Source: Aquificota bacterium
GTDB taxonomy: Bacteria > Aquificota > Aquificia > Aquificales > Hydrogenothermaceae
Length of the DNA: 64,000 nucleotides
Reading direction: 5' to 3'
Assembly: GCA_013153635.1 (NCBI GenBank)
Contig: JAADDZ010000026.1
Coordinates: forward strand, 1 to 64,000
Below the pieces are notes generated by a model. That model worked only from the letters and a program-made list of their open reading frames with translations. It was not told the origin of the DNA and did not search any database. The number at the start of each line of letters is the position of its first letter. Positions within the stretch are counted from its first letter, which is position 1. The translations under genes and the position numbers were made by a program. Of this stretch, positions 55,701 through 62,814 are shown piece after piece.

Positions 55701-56685
55701 TATCATCTTGATTAGAATCTGTATCTAGAAAGTTAGGGATAAAATCAAAATCATTATCCGATGCTCCTTCTATCCTATCTGGTGGTCCATCTCCATCTGA
55801 ATCCACATCATACCAGTTTGGGATATTATCCTTATCCATATCCCACCACTGAACATCAGCAGAATTTGTAGATGTACATTTATTAAAAAGTCCACCATCA
55901 CTACCTAGGAATACATAAACTTCTTCAAAATCACTAATCCCATCACTATCAGTATCCTGTAGATTCTCATTAGAATTTAAAACTTTTTCTAATAAGTCAC
56001 TAACACCATCTAAATCCTTATCTTCTTGAATCAATATCACATACGGATAATTGTAATTTTTAGAGAAAATCTGCTCACTTGATATTTCTAAGTAAAAATC
56101 CCCATCATAAGGAAGAACCACACCAATTCCACTTATACCAATATCTGTTTTGTCTATAATCTGCAAACCTGCTACCTTTTTACCGGTATTAGTCAAAAGA
56201 GCTAATTTAAATTGTATTTTATCTTGAGGAATGGTTATCTCTAAACCACTACTATTTTGATTTATTTCCCCGTTAAAAGCTACTATAGATAGTCTATCCC
56301 CCTTTTTCCCAGTTATTTTGAAAACATCATTATCATAGTAATAGTTTGTACCTTCTGCTAAGCTTCCTACTACCACCACAGGATACGTGCCTCCATTAGC
56401 TAAATCTGTAGCATCAACAATATTATTGTTAAACTCAACCTCGGAACTAATAGTAGGTAAACTTTTCGTGTTATCACTAGGATACAAATCTACATAATCA
56501 CAAATCCCATCTCCATCACTATCTTGTGTTAAAAGAACAGGATTTCCCGTATAAGCTGGTTGTTCTTCATAGTCAGTTGGAAGAATTGTTTGACTATCTC
56601 CTCCGCTACATGATGAAATGAAAGAGATAATTAAGATAGGTAATACTAAAAAAGAAATTAAACGGAAAAATAATCCTTTTGACAT
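52741..56685 (-). CDS. Large surface lipoprotein with calcium-type repeats and IPT/TIG-like domains
   Basis: A 1314-residue exported lipoprotein with lipobox ISSC (C26). Residues about 54-66 (DSDGDGICDYVDL) and 215-365 hold many thrombospondin type 3-like D-x-D-x-D repeats that should bind calcium. Residues about 84-215 resemble a pre-peptidase C-terminal domain (NDVFKITGKKGDRLSIVAFN). Three IPT/TIG-like beta domains are suggested near 375-475, 480-560 and 1100-1190 (ITNLEPSKGQEGDVIKIYG). A central region of about 500 residues has no recognised domain. No catalytic motif is seen. The ATG has AGGAGGGG seven bases upstream. It probably acts in adhesion or cell-surface binding. Confidence 0.85.
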   Translation of the reverse strand: MSKGLFFRLISFLVLPILIISFISSCSGGDSQTILPTDYEEQPAYTGNPVLLTQDSDGDGICDYVDLYPSDNTKSLPTISSEVEFNNNIVDATDLANGGTYPVVVVGSLAEGTNYYYDNDVFKITGKKGDRLSIVAFNGEINQNSSGLEITIPQDKIQFKLALLTNTGKKVAGLQIIDKTDIGISGIGVVLPYDGDFYLEISSEQIFSKNYNYPYVILIQEDKDLDGVSDLLEKVLNSNENLQDTDSDGISDFEEVYVFLGSDGGLFNKCTSTNSADVQWWDMDKDNIPNWYDVDSDGDGPPDRIEGASDNDFDFIPNFLDTDSNQDDIPDTKEAGESFQTPSDVDGDGIFDFADMDIDNDGIPNNIDANNEQQTISNYIFENGAIYISQAETVLENYVIKDIMIPGESLRIYALNLPDSLYVIFPIETGTIAVLPDNIDIQKGTLIVKVPNNVVDGYIYLYDNKNNKLSNGLYIEVKNKNVDPIIYPLERILTPGEYVTIEGLNLLSGDVTLIFTNGINTVSVIGRSNGTQIEFSVPYDAVSGLLYVQIGNKQSNKIPVVVNRNVNVSLQIPSSIDVSNDLLRIYTKGNEFTFDSSYSTQIPVENNFVEFITTSIEQDIDNDGNIDILPFYEGIVLPTDTYVVLDSKTTAVKWMFFILGYHLTQPPSQWGNIKSVIETTPEVDDLADYIDELLSNDISALYKFDDPTLHEKYKTALQAVINNVSNFLSTLELEPEIRPSDVQYDISLTPKGADIELANDTKLFLSVQAKTKTGTEIRKHISSPWDKNIVGPQWGGLLFLAKKTDIKTSGRDSEVEVITSGLIDPKQLVDAYRYVIFRTIFDGIVYPPLNDFVFQKLLGKKLGSDAIASIILELNKGRLDSFAELVSTLISNPSPDSIGKAVEDYILSPFKVAVDSCLQIPPGATCQQLAIGIARVAGINQDTIFNLLTKTIGKEIAARLTPAIGQIKLALDVLGAVNTVSGVLVTISDMMKTPGYVEFEVDFPLEITDVKPLCVSKNEYLLDKFALLIEGKGFTPYSEGILFFKKTIYPEVYLGNVKGKVFNVNQDGTLIHSIFNINDFSDGNYSVKVKHQGQEATFNEEIEILGENKIRITNLEPSKGQEGDVIKIYGCGFSYDPSLNEVYFSGENGEEIRGFVLRSSSGVLEVVVPNGVVTGDVYVKVKDAVSNSLLFTVEKANVTITFGDCGPVNDDTFALYIDGELEYSMSAPARPFDVNVSLSVGTHEVRLVGITAPDNIGTYCIYFSSNVRIISGPPTSGTDLTAGVTKIWVIEVVGDTNSQSLQSTDRFVFPIMKE

Positions 56686-56897
56686 CTAAACCCCTCCTAA
56701 ACTTTTATATAAAAAGTCTTCTTCCACAGTTTTGTTAAGGATTTATATTAAAAGAAATTTCCCCATTTCTATTTTTGTTATCCTAGCTATAAGTTGAAAG
56801 ACAACAAAATTAGGCATTTTTTTATTTATATTTTTGTTTGTTATTTTCGTAGTAGAATTAAATTATAATGACATTTATAAATAAAACAAGACCTAAG

Positions 56898-58166
56898 ATG
56901 AAAAAAATACTGATATATGGAAAAGGAAAAACTGGAGAAGCAGTTAAAAACTTTTGCGATAAAAATAAAATAGAAAATGACCTAGTAGATGACCACACCT
57001 ATAATCCTAATCTACTAAAAAACTATACCACTATAGTAGTGTCTCCCGGGATACCTTTTTTTCATAGAATCTTTAAAGATGCTAAAAAAAACAATAAAGA
57101 AATAATAGGAGAGATTGAGTTTGCATACAGATTCTTAGATAAAAAAAACAAAATAATCGTAATAACAGGAACAGATGGAAAATCCACCACCACAAAATTA
57201 ATAGCCCACATTCTAAAAAGTTTCTACACTGTGTACATAGGAGGTAATTATGGGATTCCTTTTATCCAAATAGTAGACAAAGCAAATAGACAACCGGGAA
57301 TCATAGTCCTAGAACTATCTTCCTTTCAGATATATTCGCTAAAAACTTTTAAACCTGATACTGCTGTGTTTTTGAATTTTTCTAAAGACCATTTAAATTG
57401 GCACAAAAAATTATCTCACTATTTTTTGTCAAAAGAAAAACTTTTTAAGAGGCTAGACAAAATGGGTACTGCTATACTAAATTACGATAATGATTGTATT
57501 AAACATGTAAAGACTTCTGGAAATAAGATGTTTTTCTCCCAAAAAAACCCCCAATCAGATATTTTTATAAAAGATAAAAAAATTCGTATAAATATCCACA
57601 ATCGATTGGTGACAATAGAAAATACAAACAAAAAATTGATAGGTACTCACAATAGTACAAATATTGGAGTATCTTCAGCTATAGCTCTTTTGTACAAAGT
57701 AGATTTAAAAACGATAAAAAAACAAATATCTACTTTTGAACCTCTTCCCCATAGACTCGAATTTGTAAAACAGATAAACGGTGTATCATTTTACAATGAT
57801 TCAAAATCTACCACAGTCCAATCCCTAGAAAGCGCTGTAAAATCTTTTGATAAAGATATAATCTTAATATTAGGTGGAATCAATAAAGGGGGAGAATTTT
57901 CTGCTATAAAAAAACTTCTATCTAAAAAAGTAAAAAAAGCTTTTATTTTAGGTAAAAGCAAAAATGAAATAAAAAATATGATTGAAGGCTGTTGTAAAAT
58001 AGAATTAGTCACTAATATAGAAGAAGCGGTAATAAAAGCTTACAGCAGTGCCGAAACAGGTGATATAGTACTTCTCTCTCCTGCCTGTGCTAGCTTCGAT
58101 ATGTTTAAAAATTATGAAGAAAGAGGGGAAGCTTTTAAAAAAGCCCTTTTTAAGATAGATGGTTAG
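56898..58166 (+). CDS. murD: UDP-N-acetylmuramoyl-L-alanine-D-glutamate ligase
   Basis: A 422-residue Mur ligase that adds D-glutamate to the peptidoglycan precursor. The ATP loop is VITGTDGKSTTTKL; ELSSFQIYSL, FLNFSKDHLNWH, and GVSFYNDSKSTTVQS with ILGGINKGGEF complete the family pattern. I chose ATG at 56898 (MKKILIYGKG) because the ATG at 56868 overlaps a TATAAT (56864-56869) that looks like a -10 element; the longer form would add ten residues. It is the first gene of the window's division cluster, and its end overlaps ftsW by eight bases. Confidence 0.93.
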   Translation: MKKILIYGKGKTGEAVKNFCDKNKIENDLVDDHTYNPNLLKNYTTIVVSPGIPFFHRIFKDAKKNNKEIIGEIEFAYRFLDKKNKIIVITGTDGKSTTTKLIAHILKSFYTVYIGGNYGIPFIQIVDKANRQPGIIVLELSSFQIYSLKTFKPDTAVFLNFSKDHLNWHKKLSHYFLSKEKLFKRLDKMGTAILNYDNDCIKHVKTSGNKMFFSQKNPQSDIFIKDKKIRINIHNRLVTIENTNKKLIGTHNSTNIGVSSAIALLYKVDLKTIKKQISTFEPLPHRLEFVKQINGVSFYNDSKSTTVQSLESAVKSFDKDIILILGGINKGGEFSAIKKLLSKKVKKAFILGKSKNEIKNMIEGCCKIELVTNIEEAVIKAYSSAETGDIVLLSPACASFDMFKNYEERGEAFKKALFKIDG

Positions 58167-59292
58167 AGATTTTTATTTTGATAAAGGCATCTTTATAAGT
58201 TTTCTTTTTTTACTTATAACAGGTCTTATTTTTATGTTTAGTGCCTCTTCCATACATGGAGTAGAAAACAACTCTTTTCCGTATATAGAAAAACATATCA
58301 TCATAGTTATGATAGGTTTTGTAGCTATGTTTATAGCATACCTAATACCTATATCTGTATGGAAAAAGTTTGCCTATCCTTCTATTTTGATAGCTATCTT
58401 TTTACTTATTCTTGTTTTGGTATTACCTCCTATAGAGTTAAAAAGCGGAGCGCAAATCCACAGATGGATAAAAATAGGACCATTTAGCTTTCAGCCGTCA
58501 GAATTCGCAAAATTTGCCATAGTTTTGTTCTTAGCAAGGTTCATAGAACTAAAAAAAGACAGATATTTACAGCAGTTCAAAGCTATCCTTACAGTAGGAT
58601 TTGTTACAAGCATTGTTATGATTCTCATATTAATAGAACCTCATAACAGCGGAGCTTTATTTATCGCATTACTGGTACTTTTAATCATGCTGTCTTCGAA
58701 TTTTTCATTTAAATACATAGCTATACTAGGTTCTATATTTATACCTATAATCATTGTAGGAATACTAACCAACAGCTATGCCCTGAACAGATTTTTATCA
58801 GTGATTGATCCTTTAAAATATAGAAGCTCTGAAACTTATCAGCCTTTCGAAGCTATCTTAGCATTTGTCAAAGGAGGTTTTTTTGGAGAAGGTTTTGGAG
58901 AAGGAACTCAAAAATTCTACTACCTCCCAAAGATTCATACAGACTACATCTACGCTCTTATAGGAGAAGAAACAGGTTTTATTGGAGCAGTGATTGTACT
59001 GATACTATTTTTGTACCTCTTAATAAGAGGTATCTCTATTTCTTTACAAAAAGAAGATAGATTTGTCCAAGCCCTTGGGGTAGGAATCACATACATAATC
59101 TCTCTACAAGCTTTTTTACATATATTGATAAATCTAAGCTTGTTCCCTTCTACCGGATACACTTTACCATTTATTAGCTATGGGGGTTCATCTCTTGTAC
59201 TAAATATGGCATATATAGGCATTTTACTTAGAATATCAAAAGAGAGAAACAAACCTAAACTAGCAGGAGGAATTAATTATCGAAAAAGGTAA
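58159..59292 (+). CDS. ftsW: Peptidoglycan glycosyltransferase / lipid II polymerase FtsW
   Basis: A 377-residue SEDS-family integral membrane protein with about ten helices. Typical segments are LLITGLIFMFSASS, LNRFLSVIDPLKYRS, and the conserved EGFGEGTQKFYYLPKIHTDYIYALIGEE, followed by PSTGYTLPFISYGGSSLVLN. It polymerises lipid II at the septum. The end overlaps murG: the coding sequence runs to TAA at 59290-59292, past the proposed murG start. The murD overlap means the whole cluster is one translational chain. Confidence 0.96.
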   Translation: MVRDFYFDKGIFISFLFLLITGLIFMFSASSIHGVENNSFPYIEKHIIIVMIGFVAMFIAYLIPISVWKKFAYPSILIAIFLLILVLVLPPIELKSGAQIHRWIKIGPFSFQPSEFAKFAIVLFLARFIELKKDRYLQQFKAILTVGFVTSIVMILILIEPHNSGALFIALLVLLIMLSSNFSFKYIAILGSIFIPIIIVGILTNSYALNRFLSVIDPLKYRSSETYQPFEAILAFVKGGFFGEGFGEGTQKFYYLPKIHTDYIYALIGEETGFIGAVIVLILFLYLLIRGISISLQKEDRFVQALGVGITYIISLQAFLHILINLSLFPSTGYTLPFISYGGSSLVLNMAYIGILLRISKERNKPKLAGGINYRKR

Positions 59293-60349
59293 AGTCTTCA
59301 TAGCTGGAGGAGGTACTGGAGGACATTTCTATCCAGCTTTATCCCTTGCGGAAAAGTTATATAACGAAGGGTATCAGATACTATTCCTAGGAGGAGAAAG
59401 AGGAATAGAAGCCGTAGAAAATTTTCCCTATGGGGAAAAACTCTTATTCGACATATCTGCAGTAAGAGGAAAAGATATAAAATCAAAAATAAACTCTATC
59501 TACAGGTTATTAAAATCTTCTCAAAAAGTAAAAAAACTGATAAAAGAAGAAAAACCAATATTCTCCATAGTATTTGGCGGATATACAGCAGTACCTTTAG
59601 GACTTGCCTCTTTTTTTTCAAGAACTCCGCTATTTATACACGAACAAAACTCAATACCCTCCTCTTCCAATCAATTATTATCAAAATTTTCAAAAAAGAT
59701 TTTTTATACTTTTGATTACACTCAAAAATTTTTTAGAAAAAAATCTATAAAATCTGGCATACCTTTAAGAAAGAAAATAAAAGAAAGACTATCCCTATCA
59801 AAACAAGAAGCTAGAAGTATCTTAAACCTCTCCCAAGAAGATAAAATAATACTTATCTTAGGGGGAAGCCAAGGAGCAAAAATATTTGAAGACGTAACTT
59901 GGCGGTTGTCTAAAGAGTTAAAAGATTTTAAATTTATTTTAATACGAGGAAAAAATATAAAAAGAGATTTTTTTGAGAAAAACGTGATTACATATGATTA
60001 TCTTCAAGACATAGGTCTTGTGTATAAGGCTTCTGACCTAGTAATATCAAGAGCTGGAGCAAGTACTGTAAATGAGCTAATCGCTTACGGTAAATACGCA
60101 ATATACATACCTTATCGGTTAGCTACATCAGACCACCAATACTACAACGTGAGATGGTTAGCAGATAAAGGTCTATCAAAAGTTATTAGAGAAGAAGACC
60201 TCTCTATAGAAAGACTAAAAGCAAACATAAATGAATTTTTCAAAAAAAATCCAGAAGATATACAAACAAAACTAAAATCCTATGCCATACTAAATAGTGA
60301 AGAAATAATACTAAGAGAGATAGAAAATGTCATCTTTAAAAAAGATTGA
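59276..60349 (+). CDS. murG: UDP-GlcNAc transferase MurG, apparent ATT start
   Basis: A complete, uninterrupted MurG of about 357 residues, which makes lipid II at the cytoplasmic membrane face. It begins near KVFIAGGGTGGHFYPALSLAE and shows FLGGERGIEA, FGGYTAVPLG, IHEQNSIP, ILGGSQGAK, SRAGASTVNELI and YRLATSDHQYYN. In this frame the last upstream stop is TAG at 59261-59263, and there is no ATG, GTG or TTG before the conserved start region; the first TTG is at 59906, deep in the gene. An AGGAGG at 59265-59270 lies five bases before ATT (59276), so AUU initiation is most likely. ATC at 59279 is an alternative. It overlaps ftsW by 17 bases. Confidence 0.9.
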   Translation: MIEKGKVFIAGGGTGGHFYPALSLAEKLYNEGYQILFLGGERGIEAVENFPYGEKLLFDISAVRGKDIKSKINSIYRLLKSSQKVKKLIKEEKPIFSIVFGGYTAVPLGLASFFSRTPLFIHEQNSIPSSSNQLLSKFSKKIFYTFDYTQKFFRKKSIKSGIPLRKKIKERLSLSKQEARSILNLSQEDKIILILGGSQGAKIFEDVTWRLSKELKDFKFILIRGKNIKRDFFEKNVITYDYLQDIGLVYKASDLVISRAGASTVNELIAYGKYAIYIPYRLATSDHQYYNVRWLADKGLSKVIREEDLSIERLKANINEFFKKNPEDIQTKLKSYAILNSEEIILREIENVIFKKD

Positions 60350-61208
60350 TACCTTAGAAAATGTTAACTTAGAAAAGTTATGTACAATAAAAATTGGAGG
60401 CATCGGTAAACACATTTTTTTCCCAAAAACAGAAGAAGAATTCAAAATAATCCAATCACAATCACTAGACAAGGACAAAAAACTAATCCTCCTAGGTATA
60501 GGAAGCAACACAATTTTTAAAGATGGGAAATTAGATTACTTCTTCATATCAACAAGAAAATTTAAATACATAAAATACTGGGAAAAAGGAGATTACTTTT
60601 ATATACACACATCAGCAGGAGTTTCTTTTAAAGAGATAACATCTATAGTAAAAGAAAAAAACTTAGAAGGTTTTGAGAATCTCGCTGGTATACCAGCAAC
60701 CATCGGAGGGGCTATATCTATGAATGCTGGTGCATTTAACACAGAAATTTTTGATATAGTAGAAAAAGTATACTGGCTAAATAGACATAACGAAATAATC
60801 GAGAGCAAAAAAGAAGACATACTGTATGGATATAGGTATACCCAGTTCCAACAGGAAGGCATAGTACTCTCTGCTATTTTAAAACTAAAAAAAACAAACA
60901 AACCTATCTCAAAAATAATAAAACAGATAATAATAAATAGAAACAAAAAACAGCCAGTAAACATACATACCTGTGGCTCTACCTATAAAAATCCAAAACA
61001 GTACCCTGCTGGATTTTTACTAGAACAATCTGGACTAAAAGGATACAAAATAAAAGAGATAGCCTTCTCTAATAAACACGCAAACTTCCTTGTAAACCTT
61101 GGAAAAGCAACCTACAGCGACTTAATAAAACTGTTAGAATACGCCGAAAATCTTGTAAATTCTAACTTTGGCATAAAACTTCAAAGAGAGGTAAAAATAG
61201 TTGAATAA
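60327..61208 (+). CDS. murB: UDP-N-acetylenolpyruvoylglucosamine reductase
   Basis: A 293-residue FAD enzyme that completes UDP-MurNAc. Family segments include TIKIGGIGKHIFFP, LGIGSNTIFKDG, AGIPATIGGAISMNAGAFN, and CGSTYKNPKQYPAGFLLEQSGLKGY, which resembles type II MurB with the serine proton donor in CGSTYKNP. The last residues QREVKIVE fit the usual end. The ATG lies within murG (23-base overlap), and the end overlaps ddl by eight bases. Confidence 0.95.
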   Translation: MSSLKKIDTLENVNLEKLCTIKIGGIGKHIFFPKTEEEFKIIQSQSLDKDKKLILLGIGSNTIFKDGKLDYFFISTRKFKYIKYWEKGDYFYIHTSAGVSFKEITSIVKEKNLEGFENLAGIPATIGGAISMNAGAFNTEIFDIVEKVYWLNRHNEIIESKKEDILYGYRYTQFQQEGIVLSAILKLKKTNKPISKIIKQIIINRNKKQPVNIHTCGSTYKNPKQYPAGFLLEQSGLKGYKIKEIAFSNKHANFLVNLGKATYSDLIKLLEYAENLVNSNFGIKLQREVKIVE

Positions 61209-62127
61209 AAACTTAAAAATAGCACTTTTATACGGAGGAGCATCTTCAGAAAGAGAAATATCTATAAAAAGTGGAAAAGCGGTAGAAAACTCCCTAAAAA
61301 GACTAGGGATACCTTACAAAGTTTTTGACCCTATAGACAAAAAAAGATTTATAGACAAAATAGTCCAATACCAGCCAGACCTTGCATTTATAGCTCTCCA
61401 CGGTAAAGGAGGAGAAGATGGAACTATTCAAAGTTTACTAGAATTTTTAAACATAAAATATACTGGTTCTGACCCAAAAGCTAGCGCTATAACTATAGAT
61501 AAAAGTATAACAAAAAGTATACTTTCAGCATATAAAATCCCTGTACCAAGTGGAATAACCCTAACTTCTTCCCAAAGAGAGATACCAAAAATAGAATTTC
61601 CAGCTGTAGTAAAACCTGCTACAGAAGGCTCTTCCGTAGGAGTATTTATAGTTAGAAACAGACAGGAACTAGAAAAAGCGGTAAAAGAAGCCTACAAACT
61701 AGATTCTAAAATTGTAATAGAAAAATATATAGAAGGTCGAGAAATTACAGTAGGTATACTAAACGAAGAACCCTTAGAGATTGTAGAAATCTTAGTAGAA
61801 GAAGGTTTTTACGATTACAAAAACAAATATCTATCTACAAAGACAAAATATATCTGTCCAGCAGAAATAGAAAAAAATACATACCAGTTGATAAAAGCAA
61901 TAGCCAAGAGAAGCTGTGAGCTATTAGGAGTAAAAGGAACAGCAAGAGTAGACTTCATTTTAGACAAAAATGATACACCTTATCTACTAGAGATAAATAC
62001 GATACCCGGTATGACAGACCACAGCTTACTGCCAAAATCAGCATTAGCATCAGGATTAGATTTTGATACACTTATAGAAAACATAATAATGGGGGCTTTA
62101 TATGGTAAAGAAAAAAAGAAAACCTAA
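61201..62127 (+). CDS. ddl: D-alanine-D-alanine ligase
   Basis: A 308-residue ATP-grasp ligase that makes the D-Ala-D-Ala dipeptide. GGASSEREISIKSG, ALHGKGGEDGTIQSLLE, VKPATEGSSVGVFIV, EKYIEGREITVG, GTARVDFILD and LLEINTIPGMTDHSLLPKSA are all present. The start is TTG, nine bases after a GAGAGG. It overlaps both murB (eight bases) and ftsQ (26 bases), as in a tight cell-wall gene chain. Confidence 0.96.
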   Translation: MNKNLKIALLYGGASSEREISIKSGKAVENSLKRLGIPYKVFDPIDKKRFIDKIVQYQPDLAFIALHGKGGEDGTIQSLLEFLNIKYTGSDPKASAITIDKSITKSILSAYKIPVPSGITLTSSQREIPKIEFPAVVKPATEGSSVGVFIVRNRQELEKAVKEAYKLDSKIVIEKYIEGREITVGILNEEPLEIVEILVEEGFYDYKNKYLSTKTKYICPAEIEKNTYQLIKAIAKRSCELLGVKGTARVDFILDKNDTPYLLEINTIPGMTDHSLLPKSALASGLDFDTLIENIIMGALYGKEKKKT

Positions 62128-62812
62128 AAAGGTTATAAAACTGCGATTCATACTTGTATCAATCTGGCTTATCATATGTGCATCTTTAGGTTTATTTTTA
62201 CCACAGATACCAATAATAAACGAGCTAATAAAAATCGACAAAATAGAAATAGAAGGATATACCAAAATAAATCAAAAAGAAATAAAAAAAATTTTTGAAA
62301 AAGAAAGCTGGGTATTTTTAAACACAAATAAAATAGAAAAAAAGATAAAAGAAAAATATCCAATATTAGAGAATGTGAACATCAAAGTAATCAAGCCTAA
62401 AGTCATAAAAATAAAACTCCAAAAGAGAACTCCCTTAGCCTTGATTAAATTTAGAAAGGAAAAGTTCGTTTTAGACAACAAATTTGAAATAATTGGTTTA
62501 AAATATTTTAATCAAGAGGATTTAGAAAACATAAAATATAAAATTATTTATAATGATTCTATGATGGATAAAAAAACTATAAAAAATATACAAAAAATAA
62601 GTGAATCGTTTAATGACTTAAATATAAAAAAATATATAATAAATATTAGTCAGATTGCATGTATTTTAGAAGATGGAAAAACGTTAGTATTTAGCAAAGA
62701 AAACTTAAACAAAAGTATAAAAAGGGCGAAAAGCTTTTTTAGAAAAGTAGATATTAGTAAATATAAATATATAGATTTTAGTTTTGATTCAATAGTAGTG
62801 GCAAGGAGATAA
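62102..62812 (+). CDS. ftsQ: Cell division protein FtsQ
   Basis: A 236-residue bitopic protein. A very basic cytoplasmic start (KKKRKPKKVIKLRF) precedes one transmembrane helix (about residues 16-38). A POTRA-like domain begins with INELIKIDKIEIEGYTKI, and the FtsQ/DivIB beta domain follows (KRTPLALIKF, VLDNKFEIIGL). It has the lineage-typical high Lys/Ile content. It recruits FtsL/FtsB/FtsW at the septum. Its position between ddl and ftsA is the classical one. Confidence 0.9.
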   Translation: MVKKKRKPKKVIKLRFILVSIWLIICASLGLFLPQIPIINELIKIDKIEIEGYTKINQKEIKKIFEKESWVFLNTNKIEKKIKEKYPILENVNIKVIKPKVIKIKLQKRTPLALIKFRKEKFVLDNKFEIIGLKYFNQEDLENIKYKIIYNDSMMDKKTIKNIQKISESFNDLNIKKYIINISQIACILEDGKTLVFSKENLNKSIKRAKSFFRKVDISKYKYIDFSFDSIVVARR

Positions 62813-62814
62813 AA

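Noticed and set aside
56740-56790. AGAAAT/ATTTCT hairpin in the gap before murD as a terminator
   Set aside because: AT-only 6-bp stem in AT-rich DNA between divergent genes, where no terminator is needed.
59276-59292. Programmed frameshift making an FtsW-MurG fusion
   Set aside because: MurG is in the +1 frame relative to FtsW, and CGA AAA AGG TAA is not a classic slippery site for that shift. A perfect Shine-Dalgarno before ATT explains the start more simply; kept only as an alternative.
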